A DNA stretch of 64,000 nucleotides from PALSA-278 sp963760285 (GTDB lineage: Bacteria > Acidobacteriota > Terriglobia > Acidiferrales > UBA7541), in NCBI GenBank assembly GCA_963760285.1, contig CAVXCI010000001.1, forward strand, positions 1,054,001 to 1,118,000. Reading direction: 5' to 3'. Numbering within the stretch: position 1 is the first letter of the stretch; every line of letters starts with the position of its first letter. The position numbers were made by a program, and so were the translations under genes. Positions 16,902-26,004 of this stretch are shown one piece after another. A model generated the notes under the pieces. The model searched no databases. It was given only the letters and a program-made list of their open reading frames with translations, and was not told the DNA's origin.

Positions 16902-19772
16902 TTAACTGCAGCCGGAAGTGCTGCCGCAGTTCTCGCACTTGTAGCAACTGCCGTTGGGAACCATGGGCATGCCGCATTCGGAGCAGAGCGGCGCGTCTTC
17001 CCTCCATGTGATCGTGCGGCCGTCCTTCATGATCACGTTGTCGTCATAGACGACCATGTCGTCCGAGGTTCTGGAATAGTCCACCTGTTTGGTGTTGATC
17101 ATTCTCGGACTGGATACTCTTTCTACGCGGGGTGCGTTCGCTGGCGACACCGCGGCCGTTTCCGTGCTGGCGTGGCCATTGAGCTTCAGATACTCGGAGG
17201 AGATGAATCGTCCGCCGAGCCAGCGCCCGATGTAATCCAGAACGGAAGTGGCGAAACGGATGTTGGAATTCTGGGTGATGCCGGAAGGCTCGAAGCGCGT
17301 ATTGATGAGCTTGTCCACCAGGGCCTTCAGCGGAACGCCGTACTGCAAGGCGATGGAAAGGGACACGGCAAGACCGTCCATGATGCCGGAAAGCGTGGAG
17401 CCTTCGCGGGCCATCTTGATGAACACTTCGCCGGGCGTGCCGTCTTCATACTTGCCGACGGTGATATAGCCTTCCTGGCCGCCGACGAAGAATTTGTGGG
17501 TGACGGAGTCGCGCTCGTCCGGAAGCCGGCGGCGCTGTGAGCGCGCGAACAGCTCCTGCTGCTCCGCGCCAGCGGGCGCAACCACTGCCGCGGGGACGGC
17601 CGCGGCACTGGCGGCGGGAGTTTCTTCCTTCTTGCCGGCGGCGGAAAGCGGCTGGGAGCGCTTGGAATTGTCGCGATAGATGGCCACGGCCTTCAGTCCC
17701 AGCTTCCAGGACTCAATATACGCCTGCATGATGTCTTCGACGGTGGAATCTTCCGGCATGTTGATGGTCTTGCTGATGGCGCCGGAAAGGAACGGCTGGG
17801 CGGCGGCCATCATGCGGAGATGTCCGCGCCAGGCGATGGCGCGCTTGCTGCCGGGAGTGGCTAGCGAGCAATCGAAGATGTCCACGTGCGCCGGTTCCAG
17901 TCCGGGCGCGCCTTCGATGGTGCCGTTGCGGTCAATAAAATCCACAAACTCGGCCACCTTCTCGGGCGAATAGCCCAGGCGCATCATGGCCTGTGGAACG
18001 GTGTTGTTGACCAGCTTGATGACACCGCCGCCGACCAGGCGCTTGTGCTTGACGAGAGCGAGGTCCGGCTCGATGCCGGTGGTGTCGCAATCCATCATGA
18101 AGCCGATGGTGCCGGTGGGCGCCAAAACGCTCACCTGCGAATTGCGATAGCCGAACTTTTCGCCGTTTTCCAGAGCGGCGTCCCAGGCTTCGCGCGCCGC
18201 GGCCAGCAGCGACGGCTGCACATGCTCCTCGCTGATGGGGCGCGTGGCGTCGCGGTGCATGCGGATCACGTCCAGCATGGCGTCGCGATTCCTGGCATAG
18301 CCGGAGAAAGCGCCGAGATTCCCGGCGATTTTCGCGGACTGGTTGTAAGCCTCGCCGGTCATTAGAGCGGTGACCGCGCCGCAAACGTCGCGGCCTTCCG
18401 CTGAATCGTAAGGCACGGCCATGGACATCAGCAGCGCGCCAAGGTTGGCATAGCCCAGTCCCAGCGGACGATAGGCGTGGGAATTCGCGGCGATGCGCTC
18501 GGTGGGATAGCTGGCGTTGTCCACCAGAATTTCCTGCGCGGTGATGGTGATATCCACGGCGTGACGATAGGAGTCCACGTCAAACTGACCGGAAGGCGTG
18601 AGAAACTTCAGCAAATTGAGAGACGCGAGATTGCAGGCCGTGTCGTCCAGGAACATATATTCGGAGCAGGGATTAGACGCGTAAATGCGGTCACTGGACT
18701 TGCAGGTGTGCCAACGATTGACGGTGGAATCGTACTGCATGCCGGGATCGCCGCACTGCCAGGCGGATTCGGCGGCCAGACGCAGAAGATCGCGGGCGGG
18801 ATGCTTGCCATCGGGCGAACCGTCGTTCACGTTGCGCAGCCACCAGTCGCGGCCCTCTTCCACGGACTGCATGAATTCGTCGGTGACGCGGATGGAATGA
18901 TTGGCGTTCTGGAAGAAAACGGAGCTGTAAGCCTCGCCATCAATCGAAGGATCGTAGCCCTGCTCGATGAGTACCTGGGCTTTGCGTTCCTCTTTCATTT
19001 TGGACTGAATGAATTCGACGATATCCGGATGGTCAATGTTGAGGATGACCATTTTGGCGGCGCGCCGCGTTTTTCCGCCGCTCTTGATCACCCCGGCGAA
19101 GGCGTCAAAACCCTTCATGAAGCTGACCGGACCGGAAGCGATGCCGCCGCCGGAAAGAAGTTCATGGCTGCCGCGCAGAGTGGAGAAATTGGTGCCCGTG
19201 CCGGAACCCCACTTGAAGAGCATGCCCTCGGTCTTGGCGAGGTTCATGATGGATTCCATGTCGTCTTTCACGGAATTGATGAAGCACGCGGAGCACTGCG
19301 GCTTGGCCTGCACGCCGACGTTGAACCACACCGGAGAGTTGAAAGCCATCTTCTGCTCCACGAGCAAATGGGCGAGCTCGTCACGGAAGACGTCACGATC
19401 AGCGGGCGACGCGAAGTAGCCGCCCTTCTCGCCCCAGGCGACGATGGTATCCACCACGCGGCCGATGAGCTGGCGAACGGAAGTTTCGCGCTGCGGCGTG
19501 TTCATCTTGCCGCTGAAATATTTGGAGGCCACGATGTTGGTGGCTGTCTGCGACCAGGACTTGGGGACTTCCACGTCTTCCTGGCGGAAAATTGTCTGGC
19601 CCTTCTCGTTGCCAATCTGCGCGGTGCGCTTTTCCCATTCGACGGCGTCGAACGGGGCCACGCGGCCGTCCGTGAAAATGCGCCGGAATTTCAGACCGGT
19701 AGCCGCGCGGGCCGGGGCCGCCGCTGTTGTTGCAGATTGTTGAGCCTTCGTTGCCGTAGTGGTTTCCGCCAT
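16902..19772 (-). CDS. nrdJ: Adenosylcobalamin-dependent (class II) ribonucleotide reductase
   Basis: 956 residues. Reduces ribonucleotides to deoxyribonucleotides using a B12-derived radical, independent of oxygen. Key parts are seen: CSACF (active-site Cys) near residue 146, NPCSEYMFLDD with the thiyl-radical cysteine, and APTGTIGFMMDCD. The C-terminus has a zinc ribbon CSECGMPMVPNG-CYKCENCG and ends in CS, as in large class II enzymes. GGGGGAGAG precedes the ATG. The long leader has NrdR-type boxes upstream (see 20121-20167). No other reductase class was found in the window. Confidence 0.97.
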   Translation of the reverse strand: MAETTTATKAQQSATTAAAPARAATGLKFRRIFTDGRVAPFDAVEWEKRTAQIGNEKGQTIFRQEDVEVPKSWSQTATNIVASKYFSGKMNTPQRETSVRQLIGRVVDTIVAWGEKGGYFASPADRDVFRDELAHLLVEQKMAFNSPVWFNVGVQAKPQCSACFINSVKDDMESIMNLAKTEGMLFKWGSGTGTNFSTLRGSHELLSGGGIASGPVSFMKGFDAFAGVIKSGGKTRRAAKMVILNIDHPDIVEFIQSKMKEERKAQVLIEQGYDPSIDGEAYSSVFFQNANHSIRVTDEFMQSVEEGRDWWLRNVNDGSPDGKHPARDLLRLAAESAWQCGDPGMQYDSTVNRWHTCKSSDRIYASNPCSEYMFLDDTACNLASLNLLKFLTPSGQFDVDSYRHAVDITITAQEILVDNASYPTERIAANSHAYRPLGLGYANLGALLMSMAVPYDSAEGRDVCGAVTALMTGEAYNQSAKIAGNLGAFSGYARNRDAMLDVIRMHRDATRPISEEHVQPSLLAAAREAWDAALENGEKFGYRNSQVSVLAPTGTIGFMMDCDTTGIEPDLALVKHKRLVGGGVIKLVNNTVPQAMMRLGYSPEKVAEFVDFIDRNGTIEGAPGLEPAHVDIFDCSLATPGSKRAIAWRGHLRMMAAAQPFLSGAISKTINMPEDSTVEDIMQAYIESWKLGLKAVAIYRDNSKRSQPLSAAGKKEETPAASAAAVPAAVVAPAGAEQQELFARSQRRRLPDERDSVTHKFFVGGQEGYITVGKYEDGTPGEVFIKMAREGSTLSGIMDGLAVSLSIALQYGVPLKALVDKLINTRFEPSGITQNSNIRFATSVLDYIGRWLGGRFISSEYLKLNGHASTETAAVSPANAPRVERVSSPRMINTKQVDYSRTSDDMVVYDDNVIMKDGRTITWREDAPLCSECGMPMVPNGSCYKCENCGSTSGCS

Positions 19773-20085
19773 GGGTGCTCTCCCCCCGCCGGATAAGGCC
19801 GGCGCGCCTCTATATATTTGATTTCCCGGCCCCCGGGAAGGTTCCGCGGTCCTGGAACCGCGGTTACGGCCAAAGCCAGTGCAAGGCGGCGAGCCGCGTA
19901 AAAAGCGGAAGACGCCAATGCAAAGCCAGAACAGTTACAAAATCAAGAAACGCTTAAGCAGCTGAAGGAGAGCTGCCTACCCTCGTTGCCAGTTCATTCT
20001 GGACGTGGAACTCAACGCGAACCCAGCCGCACGACGGACGCTGCGAAACGCCGAAAAGCGCGACAGACTCGAGTGAGCCTGAGGG

Positions 20086-20114
20086 AAGGTACCGCTAGGG
20101 TTTTCCTGTGTCAA
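20086..20114 (-). promoter_or_regulatory. Candidate nrdJ promoter
   Basis: On the minus strand TTGACA (20114-20109) is followed after exactly 17 bases by TACCTT (20091-20086), a perfect -35 and a weak -10. It lies directly downstream of the two NrdR-like boxes. Inferred from motif and spacing only. Confidence 0.4.
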
Positions 20115-20120
20115 GAGAAA

Positions 20121-20167
20121 ACACAATATGTGTGGGCTAGGAAATAATAATCTTCTACATGTAGTAG
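20121..20167. promoter_or_regulatory. Pair of NrdR-like boxes
   Basis: Box 1 ACACAATATGTGTG (window 20121-20136) has a perfect left half of the NrdR consensus acaCwAtATaTwGtgt. Box 2, core CTACATGTAG (20155-20164, window 20152-20167), matches eight of ten core positions. Their centres are 31 bp apart, the three-helical-turn spacing typical of NrdR operators. They sit just upstream of the candidate -35 of nrdJ. NrdR represses ribonucleotide reductase genes when dATP is plentiful; nrdR itself is not in the window. Confidence 0.6.
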
Positions 20168-20228
20168 TCCGCTTGCCAAGAGCCACAACGGAGAAATTTC
20201 GCGCGGCGAACGGGGCTATGCGGGGATT

Positions 20229-21473
20229 TTATTCGTAGCGCAGAGCTTCGACGGGATCGAGGCGCGCGGCTTTGACCGCCGGCCACACGCCAAAAATCAG
20301 GCCCACTCCGATGGAAACAACTTCGCCGGCGAGAATGGCGAAAGGAGAAACGGCGGTCTGCAGCGGAGAAATCACCGGGAGCAGAAGAACCACGCCAACG
20401 GCGACAATAATCCCGATGACCCCGCCGACACCGGTGAGCGTCATGGCCTCGAGCAGGAATTGCCAGGTGATGTCGCTGCTGCGCGCGCCAATGGCTTTGC
20501 GGACTCCGATTTCGCGGGTGCGCTCGGTGACGGAGACCAGCATGATGTTCATCACGCCCACGCCACCAATGAGCAGGCCCACGGAGCTGATGACGATGGT
20601 AGCCAGAGCGACGCCGCCGATAATGTCGTTGAACTGCTTCACCTGTTCAATGGGCGTGGTGATGGAAAAATTGTCGGGCTTGTCATAGGGCACGCGGCGC
20701 ATGCGGCGGAGAGCTTCGCGCGCCTGGTCCACGGCCTTATCAAGCTGGCCGGGATAGGCTTCGATGCGGTAGCCGTGTTCATAAGCGGCGGGGTAAATCT
20801 TGTGCATGGTGTAATAGGGAATAACAACGCGGCGGTCCGTGTCGTTCATTCCCAAGCCGCCTTTGGGCTTCTCAAAAACGCCGATGACGCGGAATGTCGA
20901 GCCATCCAGCACCATGTCATGGCCCACGGCGTCGCTGATGCGGCCATAAAGGGCTTTGGCGATATCCCCGCCAATGACAGCGACGTTTTCACGATGCTCG
21001 TTTTCCGTGTCGGTGAAAAAACGGCCGTACTGGATGGCGGCGTTGCCATAAACGGTGATGAACGAGGGGAAAGTGCCGCGAAATTCCAGTCCCTGGACCT
21101 GGTTCTTTTCGTACCGCGCCATGTGAATTGTCTCCCACTGGAAGAGAGAGACGGCGACACTCTTCACCGCGGGGCAGTCCTGAACGAGCGCCAGGCCGTT
21201 TTCCAGAGTGAGAGGCGGGCGCTTCTTTTCCTCTTCGGGACGGTCATTGCCGCCATTCATGGTCTGGTCGAAGCGGTCAACGTAAGCCGTGTTGGCGCCC
21301 CATTCAAGAATTTCAGATTGAATGATGCCTTTGAAACCGTCGAGCAGGCCAACCACTAGAATGATGACGCCCACGCCGATGACCACACCCAGCACGGTGA
21401 GCATGCTGCGCAACTTGTGGGTGCGGAGCGTGTCCATTGCCAAGCCGACGTTTTCGCGGAAATAGTGGGCCAT
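20229..21473 (-). CDS. MacB/FtsX-type ABC transporter permease
   Basis: 414 residues. An N-terminal helix (about 22-45) precedes a large periplasmic MacB-PCD domain, then three C-terminal helices of the FtsX fold, with TREIGVRKAIGARS between them. Such proteins work as dimers with a cytosolic ATPase in efflux or mechanotransmission rather than as import channels. It follows a paralogous permease by 12 bases. No ATP-binding subunit lies next to them, so the partner must be elsewhere. Confidence 0.92.
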   Translation of the reverse strand: MAHYFRENVGLAMDTLRTHKLRSMLTVLGVVIGVGVIILVVGLLDGFKGIIQSEILEWGANTAYVDRFDQTMNGGNDRPEEEKKRPPLTLENGLALVQDCPAVKSVAVSLFQWETIHMARYEKNQVQGLEFRGTFPSFITVYGNAAIQYGRFFTDTENEHRENVAVIGGDIAKALYGRISDAVGHDMVLDGSTFRVIGVFEKPKGGLGMNDTDRRVVIPYYTMHKIYPAAYEHGYRIEAYPGQLDKAVDQAREALRRMRRVPYDKPDNFSITTPIEQVKQFNDIIGGVALATIVISSVGLLIGGVGVMNIMLVSVTERTREIGVRKAIGARSSDITWQFLLEAMTLTGVGGVIGIIVAVGVVLLLPVISPLQTAVSPFAILAGEVVSIGVGLIFGVWPAVKAARLDPVEALRYE

Positions 21474-21485
21474 GGGAGCGTCGTC

Positions 21486-22757
21486 CTAGACTTCCTGCCT
21501 CAGGGCTTCAATCGGCTCCAGGCGTGAGGCCCGCACGGCGGGGAAAATTCCGAAAAACAGGCCCACACTTGTGGCCAGGACCAGCGAAATAATCACGGCG
21601 CTCAGCGGCGTGGTGATGGGAATGGGCGTGACGGCCCGCACGATAAACGAAATGGCCAGGGCCAGGGCGATACCGACGGCACCGCCTACCAAAGCCAGGA
21701 ACGAGGACTCCACCAGGAATTGCATGATGATATGCCGGCGCCGCGCGCCCAGCGATTTGCGCAAGCCGATCTCGCGGGTACGCTCGGTGACGCTGGCCAG
21801 CATGATGTTCATGATCACGATGCCGCCGACCACGAAGAAAATGGAGGTGAGAGAAACGGCGATCCCGACGATGTTGCCGGTGATGCGGTTCCACAGGCCC
21901 ATGATGGAAGAAGGCGCGATGAAGGCAAAGTTGTCCGGCTGGTCCCAGCTCAGGTGGCGGATGGCGCGGAGCAGCGCGCGCACTTCGTCTTCCGCGGCGG
22001 GCATCATGTCCGTGCTACGGGCCTGGATGAACAGGTACATGGTATCCGTGGGCACATGCCATGCCTTGCGATAGGTGTTGAGGGGCAGGATGACGTAGTT
22101 ATCCTGGGATTGTCCAAAGACGCTGCCCAGCGGCTTGGCCACGCCAATGATCTGATATTGCTCGGAGCCGACGCGAATATCCTTCCCGATGGGATCGATG
22201 GTCCCGAATAGTTTTTGAATCACGTCAGGACCGGCAAAGCAAACCGGAGCGCGGTGATCGTTGTCGGAGACGGTGATAAAGCGGCCGTAATTCACTTCCA
22301 CATCGCGAATCACGCCATAATTGGGGGTGACACCGTCCACCTCCACGTTCTCGTCACGCAAGCCGGAATAACGCACCGTGGCGCTGTTTTGCTCCACGCC
22401 GCCCACATTGGCGGGCAGCTTGAGGTTGGAATTCAGATAGTCGTACTCTTCCATGGTGATGGGAGGGCGCTTGTGAGATTTCACCCATTCATCGTAGTTG
22501 GTGATGATGCCGGTGCGGTCCACCAGAAAAGTGTTGGCGCCGAGATTGGCTACCTTGTCGGCCACATAAAGGTTCAGGCCATGGATGATGGAGGTAACGG
22601 CTACCAGCGTGGTGACCGCCAAAATCACGCCCAACAGGGTGAGAAAACTACGCAGCTTATGGGCGCGCAGAGCGTCAAGGGCCAGGCGAAAGGTCTCGCC
22701 GAAGGCCACACGATCCTGCGCAGCCGAGAGCCGGGTTTTCAGCATGGGGTTGGGCAT
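21486..22757 (-). CDS. MacB/FtsX-type ABC transporter permease, upstream paralogue
   Basis: 423 residues with the same plan as its downstream neighbour: N-terminal helix at about 35-60, MacB-type periplasmic domain, three C-terminal helices and the marker TREIGLRKSLGARR. The two probably form a heterodimer, which is inference from adjacency and similarity. It is the first gene of the pair. Upstream, 235 bases of divergent promoter region separate it from the DinB gene. Lolipop-type substrate or peptide efflux are both possible. Confidence 0.92.
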   Translation of the reverse strand: MPNPMLKTRLSAAQDRVAFGETFRLALDALRAHKLRSFLTLLGVILAVTTLVAVTSIIHGLNLYVADKVANLGANTFLVDRTGIITNYDEWVKSHKRPPITMEEYDYLNSNLKLPANVGGVEQNSATVRYSGLRDENVEVDGVTPNYGVIRDVEVNYGRFITVSDNDHRAPVCFAGPDVIQKLFGTIDPIGKDIRVGSEQYQIIGVAKPLGSVFGQSQDNYVILPLNTYRKAWHVPTDTMYLFIQARSTDMMPAAEDEVRALLRAIRHLSWDQPDNFAFIAPSSIMGLWNRITGNIVGIAVSLTSIFFVVGGIVIMNIMLASVTERTREIGLRKSLGARRRHIIMQFLVESSFLALVGGAVGIALALAISFIVRAVTPIPITTPLSAVIISLVLATSVGLFFGIFPAVRASRLEPIEALRQEV

Positions 22758-22992
22758 GTCTATATTTAAGACGTAAACAGACGACTAAAAGTTTACCCCA
22801 GGGCAGCAATTAGACGCATCAAAGTGCAGAGAGAGAGACGGAAACTACAGGCCGGAGGGCCGAAGCGGGAGTTCGAAGGTTTTGGAAACATTAGGATTTG
22901 TTGCAAAGTCGGGACGGGCGAGAGGAATCTTCCCGCGATTGGACATTATACCTTAAGGTTGGCGCCAGGTGAGCCTGGCAGGGGGTGTGAAA

Positions 22993-23619
22993 ATGATGAG
23001 GTTATCGAAGAGAGGTCTGCTGCTGGTTGCATTGGTGGCCACAATGTCCATTGCGTCACAGGCGCAAGGGCAGTCCCAGGCACAGACGCAGACACAGGCG
23101 CAGGCCCGGACGGAGGTCCTGCCCCCGGCGAAGGTGGACGTGAAATCGCTGGTGTTGCAGGATCTGAAGGATATGCAGGAAAAATTCGTAGGACTTGCGC
23201 AGGCCACGCCGGCGGATAAATTCACGTGGCGGCCGGGACCGGGAGTGCGGTCCGTGGTAGAAGTCTACGTGCATGTCGCCAAGGGTAATTTTATGTACCC
23301 GACAGCATGGAAAGTGCCGCCTCCGCCGATGAAGGAGTGGCCAGACATAAACAAACCGGACAAGGACAGGGTGATCGTGATGCTGAACAAGTCCTTCTTG
23401 TATCTGCAGGCGGCGGTGGCCCGGATTCCGGATTCGGAGTTGGGCGAGGAGAAGGCATTCCACGGAGAACAGACGCCGCTGGGCGAGATCCTGTTCAATA
23501 TCTCAGTGCATATGCACGAACATCTGGGCCAGTCCATTGCCTACGCACGCATGAATGGAGTTGTGCCGCCGTGGTCAGCCAAGGAAGGCGCGGAATCCCA
23601 GACGCAAAAACCAAAATAG
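22993..23619 (+). CDS. Exported DinB-like protein
   Basis: 208 residues from the ATG at 22993 (AGGGGG upstream). A signal peptide (residues 1-25) is followed by a low-complexity Gln/Ala stretch (QGQSQAQTQTQAQAQ) and then a DinB-type four-helix bundle. A candidate metal-binding pattern shows as VHVAKGN, then HMHEHLGQ near the C-terminus. DinB proteins often use bacillithiol or act as metal-dependent hydrolases. The exported form with a Q-rich linker is unusual. It may share an operon with the next two exported proteins. Confidence 0.8.
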   Translation: MMRLSKRGLLLVALVATMSIASQAQGQSQAQTQTQAQARTEVLPPAKVDVKSLVLQDLKDMQEKFVGLAQATPADKFTWRPGPGVRSVVEVYVHVAKGNFMYPTAWKVPPPPMKEWPDINKPDKDRVIVMLNKSFLYLQAAVARIPDSELGEEKAFHGEQTPLGEILFNISVHMHEHLGQSIAYARMNGVVPPWSAKEGAESQTQKPK

Positions 23620-23654
23620 GGAGGCGCGGACAATCCGTCGCGCGATGGCTGCCA

Positions 23655-24554
23655 GTGAATAGAGCGGTGCTAATGGTGTTGATGGCGCTACTCGCGGCGG
23701 GGAGCGCCGCCGGGGGACAGGCATCGGGGGGCGCCATCACCATTGACGCGCCGGACGTTCACGCCATCGGGGAGAGGGCTGTCGCGGCGCAGCATAGAAA
23801 TGACGCGGCGCTGGAAACCTACGAGTGGCAGGAGCATGAAGTGCAAATGACCGGCGGCCCATCGCCTCGAGTACAGGAGGACAAAACCTACCGGGTGGTT
23901 CCCACGGGGACCGGCACGCTGCGGTTGCTGCTGCGGGAGCGCGGCATCCCCATCTCGCCGCAACTTTACCGGCAGGAATTGGAAACCTGGGCAAGAACGC
24001 TGGAGCAGGCTTTGATTCCCAACAATCCTGACCTGGAAGGAGCTCTGGCCAAGGCAGCGGAGAAACGGAAACGGCGAAACGACATTGTGGACGCGACCAG
24101 AGATGCGTTTGTCGGCACCTGGTTGGGACGTGAAGCGCAGGACGGGTACATCTGCGATAAGTTGCGTCTGGACCCCAACCCGAATTATCAGCCGCAAAGC
24201 GTGACCACGGAATTTCTGCTGCACGCGCGCGTGACATTATGGGTGGACAAGAAAAGCGGGCAGGTGGTGCGCGGCGAAGCGGACATCATCAGAGACATTT
24301 CCTTCGGCGGCGGCGTGCTGGGCAAGGTATACAAGGGCGGCCATATCCTGCTCAAACAGCACCCGGTGACAGCGGAAATCTGGGAGCCATCGCTCTACCA
24401 ATATGATTTGTCGGGTAGGAAGTTTGTCTTCGGCTTCGAAACGCACAACCGCATCCAAGTGACTAATTACAAGGACCTGGGAGGGGTCAACCAGGCGCTG
24501 GAACGGGCGCGGACCAACATCGCACGGAGCGGGACGTTTAGGGGCGAACCCTAG
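23655..24554 (+). CDS. Exported protein of unknown function
   Basis: 299 residues from GTG at 23655; ATG at 23673 is the alternative. The signal peptide MVLMALLAAGSAAGG is clear. The middle is Arg/Lys rich, and the C-terminal third (LWVDKKSGQVVRGEADI, then beta-rich HILLKQHPVTAEIW) resembles the beta-sheet of LolA/outer-membrane lipoprotein-sorting-like folds, without a firm match. A 35-base gap follows the DinB gene. No catalytic motif recognised. Confidence 0.65.
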   Translation: MNRAVLMVLMALLAAGSAAGGQASGGAITIDAPDVHAIGERAVAAQHRNDAALETYEWQEHEVQMTGGPSPRVQEDKTYRVVPTGTGTLRLLLRERGIPISPQLYRQELETWARTLEQALIPNNPDLEGALAKAAEKRKRRNDIVDATRDAFVGTWLGREAQDGYICDKLRLDPNPNYQPQSVTTEFLLHARVTLWVDKKSGQVVRGEADIIRDISFGGGVLGKVYKGGHILLKQHPVTAEIWEPSLYQYDLSGRKFVFGFETHNRIQVTNYKDLGGVNQALERARTNIARSGTFRGEP

Positions 24555-24640
24555 TTCCCGTTGATTACAATGCGGGAGCAACTGAGGCAAGCAGCGGGCG
24601 CATCCATTTCACTGGCGACAACCACCGTTTCGTATCGAAA

Positions 24641-25666
24641 ATGAAGAAAGACAATCGTTCGCGGGTGTGGCTGGTCCCGATGGCGGGGCTTGTGTTGTTG
24701 GCGGCGCTGGGGGGCGCAACGCATGGCGCGCATCAGGAACCTTTCGAGGAAGCGCACGATCTGTTTGCAAAGACACGCGTATTGCGCGACGTGGGTCCGG
24801 GCGTCGAGATGGTGCGCCGGGATGCGCAGGGACATTACGCGGTTCTGGCGGCTCCCGGACAAAGCGTCCGGTTTTATTCGGAGGACGGCAAATTGCTGCG
24901 TGAAGTGCCCGCCGTCAATCCCAAACATCCCGCCATTGTGTTTGCCGCGGATTTCGACGAAGACGCTCAGGGAAATCTCTATGTCGCGGACCGTGGCGGC
25001 AACGCGATAAGGATTTTCGATCCCCAGGGACAGTTGTTGCGGAGCATATCTTTCCAGGCGCCCAATTCACTGGTGGTGATCTCCAAGGATGAATTTGCCG
25101 TCACCGGCATACGCATGAATCATCTGGTGGAGATTCTTTCCACCGAAGGAAAAGTGCTGCGCGAGTTTGGAGATTTTTCTGATTTGGCGGAGCACGCCAG
25201 CCTAAACCGCTTCCTGAACATGGGACGGCTCGCCACCGACGACTCCAGCCACGTTTTTTACGCCTTCACGTATTTCCCGGAGCCGATGGTCCGCAAATAT
25301 GACCGATTCGGGCAGGGCATATTCGACGTGATCCTGCGCACACTGGAATTCGCGCCCGAGGGACAAGCCACGCGGCGGGAAATATTCAAACAGGATCAGC
25401 GCGATGCCGATCCATCGTTCAAGCCGATCATTGACGCCATGGGAGTGGATGCCAAGAGCCAATACGTATGGATTTCACTGGGTGACGAACTCCTGGAGCT
25501 GGATCAGAATGGTGATCGCCGCGCGACTTACCGCACACTTACCCCCGACGGCGCAAGCCTAAGGCCCGTTTCTATCCTGGTGGAACCGCAGCAACTGGTG
25601 CTGGCGTCGGATCCGCTGGGCATTTACGAATTTCCTCGTCCTGATTTGAAAACTACCGCGCACTGA
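24641..25666 (+). CDS. Exported beta-propeller (NHL-like) protein
   Basis: 341 residues. An N-terminal signal sequence (about 10-30) is followed by repeated propeller blades, the clearest being DEDAQGNLYVADRGGNAIRIFDPQGQ, quoted here as blade two at about residues 107-132, with G-x-L-Y-V-A-D and R-I-F-D hallmarks of NHL repeats. Probably six-bladed, exported and binding-type. Third in a run of exported genes upstream of dnaA. It starts with ATG at 24641 without an obvious ribosome-binding site. Confidence 0.75.
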   Translation: MKKDNRSRVWLVPMAGLVLLAALGGATHGAHQEPFEEAHDLFAKTRVLRDVGPGVEMVRRDAQGHYAVLAAPGQSVRFYSEDGKLLREVPAVNPKHPAIVFAADFDEDAQGNLYVADRGGNAIRIFDPQGQLLRSISFQAPNSLVVISKDEFAVTGIRMNHLVEILSTEGKVLREFGDFSDLAEHASLNRFLNMGRLATDDSSHVFYAFTYFPEPMVRKYDRFGQGIFDVILRTLEFAPEGQATRREIFKQDQRDADPSFKPIIDAMGVDAKSQYVWISLGDELLELDQNGDRRATYRTLTPDGASLRPVSILVEPQQLVLASDPLGIYEFPRPDLKTTAH

Positions 25667-26004
25667 GTTATTCCAATAACCCGGATCAGAATTTTCCCCT
25701 CGGCGCAAGCGAAAAATGGCTTGTGGAAAAGCTGTGGAAACCGTGTGCGGGCTGTGGATGGAGGGCTGTGAATTTCCTCTTGCCCTAGCCGGTTCATTTG
25801 TGCAGAATCCGTGCTCGCCTGCTCGACGGGGGTCAGGCGAGAAACACTCCTCATCGAACGGGGCGTTTCCAAGGTCCGGGGATAAGAGGGAAGCGCGAAG
25901 TTCGATCCATCAAAATATTTGGCTCGATGAGCCGACTCATAAGATTTATTGATATCCACAGCATTTCCACACCAGTGGAAAACGCTGGAAGGGGTTCCTT
26001 TTCC
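25667..26004. other. Candidate replication origin (oriC) upstream of dnaA
   Basis: 338 gene-free bases with a cluster of DnaA-box-like nonamers: TGTGGAAAA (25722-25730), TGTGGAAAC (25733-25741) and TGTGGATGG (25753-25761), then ATATCCACA (25952-25960) and ATTTCCACA (25963-25971) on the other strand. An AT-rich patch (AAGATTTATTGATAT) lies at 25940-25954. parS lies 18 kb away, and rpmH and gyrB flank. Position and boxes suggest oriC; more box-like TGTGGATGG occurs downstream of dnaA near 27350. No GC-skew was computed. Confidence 0.55.

Larger units (their letters stand above)
19773..20228 (-). other. Gene-free leader and promoter region of nrdJ
   Basis: No convincing gene in 456 bases. If transcription starts near 20080, the leader RNA would be about 300 nt. 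It contains a perfect hairpin GCAGCTCTCCTTCAGCTGC (19959-19977) and GC-rich inverted repeats near 19843-19865 (CCGCGGTCCTGGAACCGCGG). A cobalamin-riboswitch B12 box was sought on the minus strand and not recognised. The length and hairpins make a cis-regulatory RNA possible but unproven. Confidence 0.4.

Noticed and set aside
18477..19796. Plus-strand ORF of 439 codons over nrdJ
   Set aside because: Shadow of the confirmed nrdJ frame; composition typical of an antisense frame in GC-rich DNA.
19955..19985. Sequence like a cobalamin B12 box (GAAGGAGAGCTGCCT) upstream of nrdJ
   Set aside because: It lies on the plus strand, opposite to nrdJ transcription, and forms a simple perfect hairpin; the remainder of an AdoCbl riboswitch was not found.
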